Shown here piece by piece: positions 27,378-36,891 of a DNA stretch of 64,000 nucleotides; positions within the stretch are counted from its first letter, which is position 1; the number at the start of each line of letters is the position of its first letter. A program made the position numbers and the translations under genes. The stretch is from Pseudomonas sp. GM50 (GTDB lineage: Bacteria > Pseudomonadota > Gammaproteobacteria > Pseudomonadales > Pseudomonadaceae): contig NZ_AKJK01000042.1 of the NCBI RefSeq assembly GCF_000282375.1, positions 310,001 through 374,000 on the forward strand, read 5' to 3'. Below the pieces are notes generated by a model. That model saw nothing but the letters and a program-made list of their open reading frames with translations, searched no databases and was not told where the DNA came from.

Positions 27378-28162
27378 TGAGCAACGCGCTGATTCGCCTC
27401 GAGCAGGTGGCTGTCACCTTTGCCGGGCAAAACGTGCTGGACAACATCGAGCTGAGCGTCGAACCGGGGCAGATCGTCACCTTGATCGGCCCCAATGGTG
27501 CCGGCAAAACCACGCTGGTGCGCGCGGTGCTCGGTTTGCTGAAACCGGACAGCGGCAGCGTCTGGCGCAAGCCGAAGTTGCGCGTCGGTTACATGCCGCA
27601 AAAACTCCATGTTGATCCGACCCTGCCGCTGTCGGTGCTGCGCTTCTTGCGTCTGGTCCCGGGCGTGGACCGCGCTCGGGCGTTGGCCGCCCTTAAGGAA
27701 GTCGGTGCCGAACAGGTCATCGACAGCCCGGTGCAAAGTGTTTCCGGTGGCGAAATGCAGCGGGTGCTACTGGCGCGGGCATTGCTGCGCGAGCCGGAAT
27801 TGCTGGTGCTCGATGAGCCGGTGCAAGGTGTCGATGTGGCCGGTCAAGCCGAGCTCTACAGCCTGATTACACGCTTGCGCGACCGTCATGGTTGCGGCGT
27901 TTTGATGGTCTCCCACGATCTGCATCTGGTGATGAGCACCACCGACCAGGTGGTGTGCCTGAACCGTCATGTTTGCTGCTCCGGGCATCCCGAGCAGGTC
28001 AGTGGCGATCCGGCGTTCGTCGAACTGTTCGGAAAGAACGCACAAAGCCTGGCGATTTATCACCACCATCACGACCACGCTCACGACCTGCATGGCTCGG
28101 TGGTCAGCGCGGCCCCGTCGGCCCCTACCCACGTTCATGGAGATAGCTGCAAGCATGGCTGA
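27377..28162 (+). CDS. znuC: ZnuC, zinc ABC transporter ATPase
   Basis: Cytoplasmic ATPase of the zinc importer, 261 residues. Walker [14 protein letters not shown], signature [17 protein letters not shown], Walker [13 protein letters not shown] and the switch in [11 protein letters not shown] are intact. The C-terminal tail is histidine-rich ([14 protein letters not shown] and [11 protein letters not shown]), as expected of ZnuC. The start at 27377 overlaps the zur stop. It overlaps znuB by eight bases. Confidence 0.96.
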   Translation: MSNALIRLEQVAVTFAGQNVLDNIELSVEPGQIVTLIGPNGAGKTTLVRAVLGLLKPDSGSVWRKPKLRVGYMPQKLHVDPTLPLSVLRFLRLVPGVDRARALAALKEVGAEQVIDSPVQSVSGGEMQRVLLARALLREPELLVLDEPVQGVDVAGQAELYSLITRLRDRHGCGVLMVSHDLHLVMSTTDQVVCLNRHVCCSGHPEQVSGDPAFVELFGKNAQSLAIYHHHHDHAHDLHGSVVSAAPSAPTHVHGDSCKHG

Positions 28163-28943
28163 TTTTCTGCTCTTTGCCCTGCTTGCAGGTCTGGCCCTGG
28201 CGCTGGTTGCGGGGCCGTTGGGTTCGTTCGTGGTCTGGCGACGCATGGCCTATTTCGGCGACACGCTGTCCCATGCCGCATTGCTCGGCGTGGCACTGGG
28301 TTTTCTGCTGGATGTCAGCCCGACCGTTGCCGTCACGGTAGGCTGCTTGTTGCTGGCGGTATTGCTGGTGACGTTGCAACAACGGCAACCACTGGCGTCC
28401 GACACGCTGCTGGGAATTCTCGCACCGAGCACGCTCTCGCTTGGCTTGGTGGTACTAAGCTTCATGCATGAAGTGCGGATCGACCTGATGGCTTATCTGT
28501 TCGGCGATTTGTTGGCGATCAGCCCGACCGATCTGGCCTGGATTCTCGGCGGTAGCGCGGCGGTGCTGGCATTGCTGGTCACGCTGTGGCGACCTTTGCT
28601 GGCGATCACGGTGCATGAAGAACTGGCCAAGGTGGAAGGTTTGCCAGTGGCGGGGTTGCGCCTGGCGCTGATGTTGCTGATCGCTGTGGTGATTGCGGTG
28701 GCGATGAAAATCGTCGGCGTGTTGCTGATTACTTCGTTACTGATTATTCCAGCGGCTGCGGCACAGCGTCATGCCCGCTCGCCGGAGCAGATGGCACTGG
28801 GCGCGAGCCTGCTGGGCATGCTCGCGGTGTGTGGCGGGCTGGCGTTGTCCTGGTTCAAGGACACCCCGGCCGGCCCGTCGATTGTGGTGACGGCCGCCGC
28901 GCTGTTTCTGCTGAGTTTTGTCCTGCCCCGTCGAGGGGTGTAG
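28155..28943 (+). CDS. znuB: ZnuB, zinc ABC transporter permease
   Basis: Inner-membrane permease of the zinc importer, 262 residues, with about eight hydrophobic segments. Family marks: [30 protein letters not shown] at the start and the EAA-like stretch [21 protein letters not shown], then [19 protein letters not shown]. The ATG at 28155 overlaps the end of znuC; the open frame extends upstream but lies inside znuC. Confidence 0.95.
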   Translation: MADFLLFALLAGLALALVAGPLGSFVVWRRMAYFGDTLSHAALLGVALGFLLDVSPTVAVTVGCLLLAVLLVTLQQRQPLASDTLLGILAPSTLSLGLVVLSFMHEVRIDLMAYLFGDLLAISPTDLAWILGGSAAVLALLVTLWRPLLAITVHEELAKVEGLPVAGLRLALMLLIAVVIAVAMKIVGVLLITSLLIIPAAAAQRHARSPEQMALGASLLGMLAVCGGLALSWFKDTPAGPSIVVTAAALFLLSFVLPRRGV

Positions 28944-28980
28944 ACTTGCTCGTTTTTTGCGCAAATAGAGAGTCGCAGGA

Positions 28981-29697
28981 ATGAAGCTGTTCGCCTCCCG
29001 TTATCTGCTCCTTGTCGCATTTTCGCTGCTGCTGGGCGCTTGCCAGAGCACGCCACCGGCAGCCACCGAGGCCCCCGATGCACGGGCCACGGCTATCGCA
29101 CAGCTGGAACAAAGCCTGGCCAGCAGCGAGCTGGCCACCGCCGAAGGGCAATTGGCGGCCTTGCAGGCCGAGTCGCCCAACGATCAATCCCTCGAGCAGT
29201 ACCAACGGCAATTGGCCGAGGCTTATTTGCTGCGTAGCCAGATCGTGTTGCAAAAAGGTGATGTGAATGCAGCCGCCACCGCCCTCAGCCGTGCCCGGGT
29301 GCTGATGCCCAAGGCCCCGGCGCTGACCGGTGGTGTCAACAGCGCCATTGTCCATGCCCGCAAGGCTGAACTGGATAAAGCCGAAGCGGCTCTCAAGGCT
29401 GCCGAGGCCAAACCTCAGGCCAAAGTCATCGACCCGACGGCTGAAAGCACTACGGTGGCGTTGAATCTCACCGATATGAGCAAGCTTCGTCGTCAACTGG
29501 ATGCCATTGCCGCCGATGTGGTGAATTATCAGTGCGACGTGAGCATTCAGGCGCCACGCACTCAGGATTACCCTTGGCTGGCCACGCTGCTGACCAAGCG
29601 GGTGAAGAAGCTGGATTCGGAGTTTGATCTGAAGCTGGAGAAGCAGATTCTGCGCAACATTCCGGCGCAGATGGTTTTGAGTCCGCGCAAGCCTTAA
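28981..29697 (+). CDS. PA5502-like lipoprotein with TPR-like helices
   Basis: Predicted lipoprotein of 238 residues. Lipobox LLLGACQST (Cys about 21). Residues 35-150 are helical with a TPR-like rhythm (ATAIAQLEQSLASSELATAEGQLAAL; GDVNAAATALSRARVLMPKAP). The last 60 residues end KLEKQILRNIPAQMVLSPRKP. It follows znuB by 37 bases but its own ribosome site (GAGTCGCAGGA) is present; whether it belongs to the zinc operon is unclear. The same gene follows znuB in P. aeruginosa by memory of gene order. Function unknown. Confidence 0.8.
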   Translation: MKLFASRYLLLVAFSLLLGACQSTPPAATEAPDARATAIAQLEQSLASSELATAEGQLAALQAESPNDQSLEQYQRQLAEAYLLRSQIVLQKGDVNAAATALSRARVLMPKAPALTGGVNSAIVHARKAELDKAEAALKAAEAKPQAKVIDPTAESTTVALNLTDMSKLRRQLDAIAADVVNYQCDVSIQAPRTQDYPWLATLLTKRVKKLDSEFDLKLEKQILRNIPAQMVLSPRKP

Positions 29698-29700
29698 AAG

Positions 29701-29792
29701 CTTCGCGGGCAAGCCTCGCTCCTACAGGTTGGTATCGTTTCCGTAATCAACGAACGACACTAAACCTGTAGGAGCGAGGCTTGCCCGCGAAG
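29701..29792. repeat. REPIN, TGTAGGAGCGAGGCTTGCCC class
   Basis: Inverted arms 29701-29728 and 29765-29792, each 28 bases and exact complements. Same class as at 42408, 52141 and 52779, that is, the class flanking the RAYT gene. It follows the lipoprotein stop by three bases. Confidence 0.92.
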
Positions 29793-29983
29793 GCGTCCTC
29801 CTGTTCGATAAAGATCCTCAAGCCGGAACCGCCTTGGCCTTAGGCCTCCTACCTTTGATCGCGTTATTGCCAAATCGCTGGTTGAATGCGGAATAAATGC
29901 TAATAACCTCTATACGGACAGGCTAAAATGCCCGCCCGGCTAACCGCTGATCCTTTTCCAACGCGCCCCACAAGGTTCGCTAC

Positions 29984-30991
29984 GTGATCGAGTTTCAAAA
30001 CGTCCACAAAACTTACCGCGTTGCCGGTAAGGATATTCCCGCCCTGCACCCGACCAGTCTGACGATTGATAATGGTCAGGTTTTTGGTCTGATCGGCCAT
30101 TCCGGCGCGGGGAAAAGTACCCTGCTGCGTCTGATCAATCGCCTGGAAAACTCCAGTGGCGGCAAGATCATCGTCGATGGCGAAGAAGTCACCGCGCTGG
30201 ACGCCAATAGCCTGCGGCGTTTCCGTCAGCAGGTCGGGATGATTTTCCAGCACTTCAACCTGCTGGCGTCCAAAACCGTGGCCGATAACGTCGCGCTACC
30301 GCTGACCCTCGCCGGTGAACTGTCCCGTCGCGAAATCGACCAGCGTGTGGCGGAGTTGCTGGCGCGGGTCGGCCTGTCTGACCATGCGAAAAAGTACCCG
30401 GCGCAATTGTCCGGTGGTCAGAAACAGCGTGTCGGCATCGCCCGCGCCCTGGCAACCAAACCGAAAATCCTGTTGTGCGATGAAGCTACCAGTGCCCTGG
30501 ACCCGCAAACCACCGCGTCGGTCCTGCAACTGCTGGCCGAGATCAACCGCGAACTGAAACTGACCATCGTCCTGATCACCCACGAAATGGATGTGATCCG
30601 TCGGGTCTGCGATCAGGTAGCGGTGATGGATGCCGGCAAGATCGTCGAGCAAGGTTCGGTGGCCGAGGTGTTCCTGCATCCCAAGCACCCGACCACCAAG
30701 CGCTTCGTGCAGGAAGACGAGCAAATCGACGAAAGCGAACAGCGCGACGACTTCGCTCACGTACCGGGGCGCATCGTGCGTCTGACCTTCCAGGGCGAAG
30801 CGACCTACGCGCCGTTGCTGGGCACCGTCGCTCGGGAAACGGGTGTGGACTACAGCATCCTGGCCGGTCGTATCGATCGCATCAAAGACGTCCCTTACGG
30901 GCAATTGACCCTGGCCGTTACTGGTGGCGACATGGACGCGGCGTTTGCCCGCTTCACCGCAGCTGACGTCCACATGGAGGTGCTGCGCTGA
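29984..30991 (+). CDS. metN: MetN, methionine ABC transporter ATPase
   Basis: ATPase of the D/L-methionine importer, 335 residues. Walker [14 protein letters not shown]-loop MIFQHFNLL, signature [17 protein letters not shown], Walker [14 protein letters not shown], switch LITHEMDVI. After about residue 260 comes the C2 (NIL) regulatory domain ([24 protein letters not shown]), which by family knowledge binds methionine and shuts the transporter down. GTG start with AAGG about 10 bases ahead. Its stop overlaps metI by one base. Confidence 0.96.
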   Translation: MIEFQNVHKTYRVAGKDIPALHPTSLTIDNGQVFGLIGHSGAGKSTLLRLINRLENSSGGKIIVDGEEVTALDANSLRRFRQQVGMIFQHFNLLASKTVADNVALPLTLAGELSRREIDQRVAELLARVGLSDHAKKYPAQLSGGQKQRVGIARALATKPKILLCDEATSALDPQTTASVLQLLAEINRELKLTIVLITHEMDVIRRVCDQVAVMDAGKIVEQGSVAEVFLHPKHPTTKRFVQEDEQIDESEQRDDFAHVPGRIVRLTFQGEATYAPLLGTVARETGVDYSILAGRIDRIKDVPYGQLTLAVTGGDMDAAFARFTAADVHMEVLR

Positions 30992-31665
30992 TGGAAGTCC
31001 TGATGAGTTTCTTTTCCAATATCGATTGGTACGAAATCTGGCTGGCTACCGGCGACACCCTGCTGATGCTCGGCGGTTCGCTGTTGTTCACTGTACTGTT
31101 GGGTCTGCCGCTGGGCGTGTTGTTGTTCCTGTGCAGCCCGCGCCAGTTGCTGGAAGCCAAAGGCGTCTACGCGATGCTGTCGCTGGTGGTGAACATTCTG
31201 CGTTCACTGCCGTTCATCATTCTGCTGATCGTGATGATTCCGTTCACCGTGTTGATCACAGGTACCTCCCTGGGGGTTGCCGGTGCGATTCCACCGCTGG
31301 TGGTGGGCGCAACTCCGTTTTTCGCACGACTGGTGGAAACCGCCCTGCGTGAAGTGGATCGCGGCATCATCGAGGCGACCCAGGCCATGGGCGCGACGAC
31401 ACGACAGATCATCACCAATGCCTTGTTGCCGGAAGCCCGTCCCGGCATCTTCGCGGCGATTACGGTGACAGCGATTACACTGGTGTCCTACACGGCAATG
31501 GCCGGTGTGGTCGGCGCTGGCGGTCTGGGCGACCTGGCGATCCGTTTCGGTTACCAGCGCTTCCAGACGGATGTGATGGTTGTGACGGTGGTGTTGCTGC
31601 TGATGCTGGTTCAAGTGCTGCAAACCGTTGGCGACAAATTGGTTGTCCATTTCTCACGTAAATAA
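30991..31665 (+). CDS. metI: MetI, methionine ABC transporter permease
   Basis: Inner-membrane permease of the methionine importer, 224 residues, five hydrophobic segments. The conserved EAA loop is at IIEATQAMGATTRQIITNALLPEARPGI, and YTAMAGVVGAGGLGDLAIRFGYQRF is the family end signature. The ATG at 30991 overlaps the metN stop (TGATG); an in-frame ATG four codons later with GGAAG ahead is an alternative. Confidence 0.95.
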   Translation: MEVLMSFFSNIDWYEIWLATGDTLLMLGGSLLFTVLLGLPLGVLLFLCSPRQLLEAKGVYAMLSLVVNILRSLPFIILLIVMIPFTVLITGTSLGVAGAIPPLVVGATPFFARLVETALREVDRGIIEATQAMGATTRQIITNALLPEARPGIFAAITVTAITLVSYTAMAGVVGAGGLGDLAIRFGYQRFQTDVMVVTVVLLLMLVQVLQTVGDKLVVHFSRK

Positions 31666-31725
31666 GTCATGAGCCGGCCATTCGCTGGCAGGCGCCATAC
31701 GGGCGTCTCACAAGGAGTTAGCTGA

Positions 31726-32499
31726 ATGAAAAAACTACTCGTCGCGTTCGCTGCCGTTGCAGCCTTTTCCGCACACGCTGCCGACACCCTGACTGTCGCG
31801 GCTACCCCGGTGCCTCACGCGGAAATCCTCGAGTTCGTTAAACCGGCCCTGGCCAAAGAAGGCGTGGACCTGAAGGTCAAAGTCTTCACCGACTACATCC
31901 AGCCGAACGTGCAGGTGGCCGAGAAGCGTCTGGACGCCAACTTCTTCCAGCACCAGCCGTACCTGGATGAGTTCAACAAGGCCAAAGGCACCAACCTTGT
32001 CAGCGTTGCCGGTGTGCACCTGGAGCCGCTGGGCGCTTACTCCAGCAAGTACAAATTGCTGACCGAGCTGCCGGGCGGCGCCAACGTGGTGATCCCGAAC
32101 GACGCCACCAATGGCGGTCGTGCGCTGTTGCTGCTGGCGAAGGCTGGCCTGATCAAGTTGAAGGATTCGAACAACATCCTGTCGACCGTGAAGGACATCA
32201 CCGAGAACACCAAGGACCTGAAATTCCGTGAACTGGAAGCCGCGACCATTCCGCGCGTGCTGACTCAGGTCGACCTGGCGCTGATCAACACCAACTACGC
32301 GCTGGAAGCCAAGCTTGATCCATCCAAGGATGCGCTGGTCATCGAAGGCAGCGACTCGCCGTACGTGAACATCCTCGTTGCCCGTCCAGACGACAAGGAC
32401 AGCGCCGCGATGCAGAAACTGGTTGCTGCCCTGCACAGCCCGGAAGTGAAAGCCTTCATTCTTGAGAAGTACAAAGGCGCGGTATTGCCGGCGTTCTGA
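31726..32499 (+). CDS. metQ: MetQ, methionine-binding protein
   Basis: Substrate-binding protein of the methionine importer, 257 residues. NlpA/MetQ family with TVAATPVPHAEILEFV, DYIQPNVQVAEKRLDANFFQH, VSVAGVHLEPLGAYSSKYK and IVPNDATNGGRALLLL-type stretches. The signal peptide ends SAHAAD and there is no lipobox cysteine, so this is a soluble periplasmic protein, unlike the lipoprotein MetQ of E. coli. metQ lies 60 bases below metI and is followed by a strong terminator. Confidence 0.95.
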   Translation: MKKLLVAFAAVAAFSAHAADTLTVAATPVPHAEILEFVKPALAKEGVDLKVKVFTDYIQPNVQVAEKRLDANFFQHQPYLDEFNKAKGTNLVSVAGVHLEPLGAYSSKYKLLTELPGGANVVIPNDATNGGRALLLLAKAGLIKLKDSNNILSTVKDITENTKDLKFRELEAATIPRVLTQVDLALINTNYALEAKLDPSKDALVIEGSDSPYVNILVARPDDKDSAAMQKLVAALHSPEVKAFILEKYKGAVLPAF

Positions 32500-32532
32500 T
32501 GTTAAAGGGGACGCAGAGCGTCCCTGGCTGCA

Positions 32533-32553
32533 TTCCCACGCGGAGCGTGGGAA
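32533..32553. repeat. Short palindrome TTCCCACGC-GGA-GCGTGGGAA
   Basis: Nine-base perfect stem with a GGA loop. I recall this hairpin as a frequent intergenic repeat in Pseudomonas genomes. It lies between metQ and its terminator, next to another stem GGGACGC-AGA-GCGTCCC at 32507-32523. Confidence 0.75.
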
Positions 32554-32558
32554 CGATC

Positions 32559-32594
32559 AAAAACGGGGACGCATTGATTGCGTCCCCGTTTTTT
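32559..32594 (+). terminator. metNIQ terminator
   Basis: Stem ACGGGGACGCA / TGCGTCCCCGT with a short loop, A-run before and TTTTTT after. Placed 60 bases below the metQ stop. Confidence 0.9.
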
Positions 32595-32612
32595 ATGCCT
32601 GAAATACCACCC

Positions 32613-32682
32613 CTGTAGGAGCCAGGCTTGCCGGCGAAGGCGCCCGTGATATCGCTTTCGCCGGCAAGCCTGGCTCCTACGG
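32613..32682. repeat. REPIN, TGTAGGAGCCAGGCTTGCCGGCG class
   Basis: Inverted arms at 32613-32640 and 32657-32682. A variant of the GAGCGAGGCTTGCCCGCG class with CCAGG and CCGGCG. It lies between convergent metQ and sco1. Confidence 0.88.
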
Positions 32683-32693
32683 TTCTGTGTTGG

Positions 32694-33329
32694 TTATTCG
32701 CGCTTGAGCATTACCGGCAACTGCGTGACCAGTTTCTGGTTATTCAACGGTGCACGAATGAACCCACGCTGCGTCCCGTCCGGGCCGAGCACCGCCAGGT
32801 TGCCGCTGTGGTCGACGGTGTAGTTAGGCTTGCTGGTGTCCGCCGGAATAAACGGAATACTCACCGCATTGGCCAGTTTCTGAATGTCTTCGACCGAGGA
32901 CGCAGTCAGCCCGATGAACTGCGGATCGAAGTAGCCCAGGTACTGCTTGAGCTGCTTGGGCGTGTCGCGATTCGGGTCGACGCTGACCAAAACGATCTGC
33001 AACTTGTCCACCGAATCTGCCGGCAGTTCGCTCTTGATCTGCCGCAGCTGGGCGAGGGTGGTCGGGCAGATGTCCGGGCAGAAGGTGTAGCCGAAGAACA
33101 GCAAACTCCACTTGCCTTTCAGCTCGTTGACTGCCACCGGTTTACCGTCCTGATCGGTCATCTTCACGTCCGGCAGGTTACGGCTTTGGGGCAACAGGAT
33201 GATCCCCGCATCGATCAGTGCCGTCGGGTCGCCCTGGTTTTTTCCGGTCAGTACTTTATTGATGGTCAGGCCCAGGATCAGCGCGATCAAGGCGACGAGA
33301 ATGAAGACGGTTTTCTGGGTTCGAGTCAT
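32694..33329 (-). CDS. sco1: Sco1/SenC copper chaperone
   Basis: Membrane-anchored copper chaperone for the CuA site of cytochrome oxidase, 211 residues. One N-terminal membrane helix (about 8-25), then a thioredoxin-like domain with the copper ligands CPDIC (in [13 protein letters not shown]) and the distal His in YTVDHSGNL. Start at 33329 (MTRTQKTVF) is the first within the gene; the open frame above overlaps ctaB. Its start overlaps the ctaB stop by four bases (ATGA). It is the last gene of the aa3 assembly block. Confidence 0.94.
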   Translation of the reverse strand: MTRTQKTVFILVALIALILGLTINKVLTGKNQGDPTALIDAGIILLPQSRNLPDVKMTDQDGKPVAVNELKGKWSLLFFGYTFCPDICPTTLAQLRQIKSELPADSVDKLQIVLVSVDPNRDTPKQLKQYLGYFDPQFIGLTASSVEDIQKLANAVSIPFIPADTSKPNYTVDHSGNLAVLGPDGTQRGFIRAPLNNQKLVTQLPVMLKRE

Positions 33330-34225
33330 AGGTTCAACAGTAAGTAGTGGTCTACGAGCAGCGCGATAAACAGCAGGAACAAGTAGTAAATAGAGTACTT
33401 GAACGTGTTGATCGCCGCGTGCGGCCGAGTGCCACGGTACAGCACCACGGCCCATTGCAGAAACCTCGCGCCCAGTACGAGGGCACAAATCAGGTAGAGC
33501 ACGCCGCTCATGTGGATCACGTAGGGCATCAGGCTGACGGCCAGTAGCGCAAAGGTATAAAGCAGGATGTGGACTTTGGTGTAGTGCTCGCCATGGGTCA
33601 CCGGCAGCATCGGAATGTCAGCCTTGGCGTATTCCTCCTTGCGGTGAATCGCCAGTGCCCAGAAGTGCGGCGGGGTCCAGGCAAAGATGATCAGCACCAG
33701 CAGCAACGGTTCGGCACTGACATGACCGGTGGCGGCGGTCCAGCCGAGCAGCGGCGGGGCCGCACCAGCGAGGCCGCCGATGACGATGTTCTGCGGCGTC
33801 GCACGTTTCAGGAACCCGGTGTAGACCACGGCATAACCGAGCAACGACGCGAGGGTCAGCCATGCCGTCAACGGGTTGGTGAAGGTCAGCAGCAAGGCCT
33901 GGCCGAGCAGCGCCAGCACCAGAGCGAAAGTCAGCGCAGCGCTCGGAGATACCCGACCTTCGGCCAAGGGTCGCTTGTGGGTCCGGGCCATGACAGCGTC
34001 GATGCGCCGGTCCACCACATGGTTGACCGCCGCCGCACCGCCGGCACACAAGGCAATCCCCAGATTGCCGAACACCAGCACCGTCCACGGCACCCCGGCG
34101 CGTGTCGCGAGAAACATGCCGACCAGCGAGGTGATGAGCATCAGCACCACCACTTTCGGCTTGGTCAGCTCCAGGTAATCGCGCCAGATTGCCTGACTGT
34201 GACGTTCGCCGATCAGGGTCGCCAT
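33326..34225 (-). CDS. ctaB: Haem O synthase (protohaem IX farnesyltransferase)
   Basis: UbiA-family prenyltransferase, 299 residues, that adds the farnesyl group to haem B. About nine hydrophobic segments. The first Asp-rich motif is [20 protein letters not shown]; the second region is around [20 protein letters not shown] (about residues 190-210). It overlaps both neighbours: 13 bases with ctaA, four with sco1. Pseudomonas often carries a second copy (cyoE) with the bo3 oxidase, but the setting here with ctaA makes it the haem A branch enzyme. Confidence 0.95.
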   Translation of the reverse strand: MATLIGERHSQAIWRDYLELTKPKVVVLMLITSLVGMFLATRAGVPWTVLVFGNLGIALCAGGAAAVNHVVDRRIDAVMARTHKRPLAEGRVSPSAALTFALVLALLGQALLLTFTNPLTAWLTLASLLGYAVVYTGFLKRATPQNIVIGGLAGAAPPLLGWTAATGHVSAEPLLLVLIIFAWTPPHFWALAIHRKEEYAKADIPMLPVTHGEHYTKVHILLYTFALLAVSLMPYVIHMSGVLYLICALVLGARFLQWAVVLYRGTRPHAAINTFKYSIYYLFLLFIALLVDHYLLLNL

Positions 34226-35292
34226 GGCATTTCTCCTTTTATTGTTATGGGCCCGGCCGAGTGTTTACGCAGGCTGAGGCGCCAGCGTACCGGGGGCTGA
34301 TGCTTGACCCGAACCAGGCTGGTTCGCGCGTGATAATTGACCAGCACCATCGTCAGCAGCAGCGCTGCGCCACCGGCGTTGTGGGCGACGGCCACCGGCA
34401 GCGGCAAGTGAAACACCACGTTGCTGATACCCAGGGTGATTTGTGCGGCAAGGGCGATCAGCACCATGGCGGCCAGGCGCGTCATGCCGACGACCTTCAG
34501 TTGCCAGGCCAGACCGAGCAGAACGAGGGTGACCAGTAGCGCGCCAATACGGTGAGTCAGGTGAATTGCGGTGCGGGCATCGCTGTCCAGTTGTCCGCCC
34601 AGGTAATTGGGGCCGATGTGTTGGGTCAGGTGAAAGCCGTTGGCGAAATCAGTCGGTGGCAGCCATTGTCCGTGGCACATCGGAAAGTCGATGCAGGCCA
34701 CCGCCGCGTAATTGGAGCTGACCCAGCCACCAAGGGCAATTTGCAGGATCACCAGCAGCAAGCCGGCGGTTGCCCAGTGCTGCAAACGCCGTGGCACGGT
34801 CAGCGCCGGCAATACACCGGACAGACGCAAGGTCAGTAGAAACAACAGGCTCAAGGTCGCAAAGCCACCGAGTAAATGCCCGGTGACCACTTGCGGCCAC
34901 AGCTTGAGCGTCACCGTCCACATGCCGAACGCCGCTTGGCCGATCACCACCGCCAGCAGGAAAAGCGGCAACTTCACCGGCTGTCCCGGATGATGACGAT
35001 GGACCCAGGCGCGGCCCGCCAGTACTGCGATCAACAGGCCCAGTGTGCCGGCGAAGTAGCGATGGAGCATCTCGTTCCAGCCTTTGTGGGCTTCTACCGG
35101 CGCGTCGGGAAAATGCAGTTCGGCATGGGCCAGTTGGGCTTCACTTTGCGGCACGCTGATAAAGCCGTAGCAACCAGGCCAGTCCGGACAGCCGAGGCCT
35201 GCATGGGTCAGGCGTGTGTAGGCGCCGAGCAACACCACAATCAGTGCCAGCAAGGTGGCAAACAGCGCGAGGCGAAATCCAGGTTTGGCCAT
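34213..35292 (-). CDS. ctaA: Haem A synthase (CtaA/Cox15)
   Basis: Oxidises haem O to haem A for the aa3 oxidase, 359 residues with eight hydrophobic segments in two similar halves. Features: [20 protein letters not shown] near the N-terminus, [33 protein letters not shown] and [14 protein letters not shown]. The histidine haem ligands of both halves are visible. It lies ten bases below the thioredoxin-like gene. Confidence 0.94.
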   Translation of the reverse strand: MAKPGFRLALFATLLALIVVLLGAYTRLTHAGLGCPDWPGCYGFISVPQSEAQLAHAELHFPDAPVEAHKGWNEMLHRYFAGTLGLLIAVLAGRAWVHRHHPGQPVKLPLFLLAVVIGQAAFGMWTVTLKLWPQVVTGHLLGGFATLSLLFLLTLRLSGVLPALTVPRRLQHWATAGLLLVILQIALGGWVSSNYAAVACIDFPMCHGQWLPPTDFANGFHLTQHIGPNYLGGQLDSDARTAIHLTHRIGALLVTLVLLGLAWQLKVVGMTRLAAMVLIALAAQITLGISNVVFHLPLPVAVAHNAGGAALLLTMVLVNYHARTSLVRVKHQPPVRWRLSLRKHSAGPITIKGEMPWRP

Positions 35293-35302
35293 GACGATGC
35301 CC

Positions 35303-35896
35303 TTATCCGATGTTCGACAGTTTCAGCAAATGGCGCAGGTCGTTGAGCAGGTCCTTGCCCTTCACCGTCGGGTCGTAGCGCAGCACCAGATTGCCGTGAG
35401 GGTCGATGATCCACAGGTGCGGCGTGTCATTGCTCTGCGCGCCTTTAATATAGGTCGGCAAGTCCAGTGAGTAGCGTTGCAACTGCGGGTACTCGCGTTG
35501 AAGTTTAGTCTCGTAATCGCTGTTCAGCGGCTGCGCGATGGCCAGCGCATGGCTGGCGCGGGAGGCATCGCGACCGAGGCCGATCTGGATCTGGCGCGCC
35601 AGATAAACCAGCTGCTGGCAGTCCACCGAACAGTCCTTTGGCGCGGTCACCAGCAACTGCCAGCGGTCTTCTTGCGCCGGTATGCCGATGTCGGCGCGGG
35701 TCTGGCCATTGCCGATCAGTTCGCCGTGATAACTGCGGCCCTCCGGCACCCAGAACTGCAATTTGTACATGCCGGTGGCGAGGATCATCGGACCCACCAC
35801 TCCCAACAGGATCAGCAACAACTGCAAGCGCCCGCGCCGACGATTTACCGGCGTTTTCGCCTCAGACATGCCGAGTGGATTCATGGCCGCTCCCAT
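35303..35896 (-). CDS. Oxidase-cluster membrane-anchored thioredoxin-like protein
   Basis: Conserved protein of 197 residues found in aa3 oxidase clusters. One membrane helix (about 22-46), then a domain that resembles a degenerate Sco/thioredoxin fold: WQLLVTAPKDCSVDCQQLVYLARQIQIGLGR with a Cys-x3-Cys pair in the Sco position, and LWIIDPHGNLVLRYDPTVKGKDLLNDLRHLLKL at the end. A role in copper or disulfide handling during CuA assembly is an inference. Start at 35896 overlaps the SURF1 gene; internal ATGs at codons 5 and 10 are alternatives. Confidence 0.8.
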   Translation of the reverse strand: MGAAMNPLGMSEAKTPVNRRRGRLQLLLILLGVVGPMILATGMYKLQFWVPEGRSYHGELIGNGQTRADIGIPAQEDRWQLLVTAPKDCSVDCQQLVYLARQIQIGLGRDASRASHALAIAQPLNSDYETKLQREYPQLQRYSLDLPTYIKGAQSNDTPHLWIIDPHGNLVLRYDPTVKGKDLLNDLRHLLKLSNIG

Positions 35897-36602
35897 TATT
35901 TTTCTCCTTTGCGTTGTGCCAGCCGAGATAGAGGTAAAGGCCGAGCAGGGCTATCGACAGGGCGAACCACTGCACGGCATAAGCCAAGTGTTTTTCTGGC
36001 CCCATGGCCACCACCGGCCAATCGGCCTGATAGGTCGCGGGACCGCTTTGCGCGCGTAATTCGTAGGCGAAACCGTCACGGTCAAGCGCCGCCCAGAGCC
36101 TGGCCGGTTCAATAGCGGTGACCAGTTGTGGCCAGGTTTTGGCGTCTGGGTCGGCGTGCAATTGGAACGTTGCGCCGGGGGAGACGTAGACCCAGGCGTC
36201 GAGGCTCAATGCCTGAGTCGGTGTGGTGAATGACGGCGGTGTGCGCCGATCCGGCCACGGTAACCAACCGCGATTGACCAGCAGCCAGAGCCCGGTTGCC
36301 CGGTCCTGGAACGGTTGCAGCAGCTCGACCCCGACCTTGCCGTCGCGCTGACGGTTGTCCAGCAGCAGGCTGTGTTCGGCATCGAATTGGCCATGCAGGC
36401 GAACCCGGCGGAAGGCCGGATCTTCGGTGTGTTGCAGTTCAGTGCTGGCCATCGGTTCGGCTACCCGGCGCTCGGCGTAGCTTTGCAGCAGCGCGCTTTT
36501 CTCCGCGCCCCGGCTCAACTGCCAGAACCCCAGTGACACCAGCAAAGGCAGCAGCACCGCGACCACCAGGGTCGGCACGAGGCCCGGCCGGAAGCGTTTC
36601 AT
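35862..36602 (-). CDS. SURF1 family cytochrome oxidase assembly protein
   Basis: Assembly factor for haem A insertion into subunit I, 246 residues. Two membrane helices, at about 8-26 and near the C-terminus (VQWFALSIALLGLYLYLGW), with a periplasmic domain between. Family marks: LGFWQLSRGAEK near the start, LHGQFDAEHSLLLDNRQRDGKVG and LLVNRGWLPWP. The start at 36602 (MKRFRPGLV) is chosen over the longer open frame because the first helix begins there. Confidence 0.92.
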   Translation of the reverse strand: MKRFRPGLVPTLVVAVLLPLLVSLGFWQLSRGAEKSALLQSYAERRVAEPMASTELQHTEDPAFRRVRLHGQFDAEHSLLLDNRQRDGKVGVELLQPFQDRATGLWLLVNRGWLPWPDRRTPPSFTTPTQALSLDAWVYVSPGATFQLHADPDAKTWPQLVTAIEPARLWAALDRDGFAYELRAQSGPATYQADWPVVAMGPEKHLAYAVQWFALSIALLGLYLYLGWHNAKEKNNGSGHESTRHV

Positions 36603-36672
36603 GGCGTCGCCAGAAAGTCGGTAGTCGCGATAGCTATACTCAAATGCATCGCCTGTTCCCCGGAGTGTCACC

Positions 36673-36876
36673 ATGCTCAAAGCAGCCATCGTCCTGATGC
36701 TGATTGCCACGGTCGTCAGCCTGTTCAGCGGCCTGTTTTTTCTGGTCAAGGACGACAGCCACTCCAATCGCCTGGTCATCGCCTTGAGTGTTCGTGTTGC
36801 GCTGGCCGCCGCCACTGTCGGCTTGATCGCCTGGGGTTTTTTCAGCGGCCAGTTGGTATCTCACGTGCCTTGGTAG
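36673..36876 (+). CDS. DUF2909 twin-transmembrane protein
   Basis: A 67-residue protein with two hydrophobic helices (about 4-24 and 40-58) and a short loop FLVKDDSHSNRLVIAL, matching the DUF2909/twin-transmembrane family found beside aa3 oxidase genes. It is the only gene in this cluster on the plus strand, standing between SURF1 and ctaE. A start-proximal GGAGTG ribosome site precedes the ATG. It may be a small accessory subunit or assembly helper; that is inference from location. Confidence 0.82.
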   Translation: MLKAAIVLMLIATVVSLFSGLFFLVKDDSHSNRLVIALSVRVALAAATVGLIAWGFFSGQLVSHVPW

Positions 36877-36891
36877 GCAGAGAGTCAAGGC

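Noticed and set aside
31726-31785. Lost lipobox in metQ as a mutation
   Set aside because: The signal peptide is a clean SPase I type (AHA-AD), and Pseudomonas MetQ generally lacks the cysteine as far as I recall.
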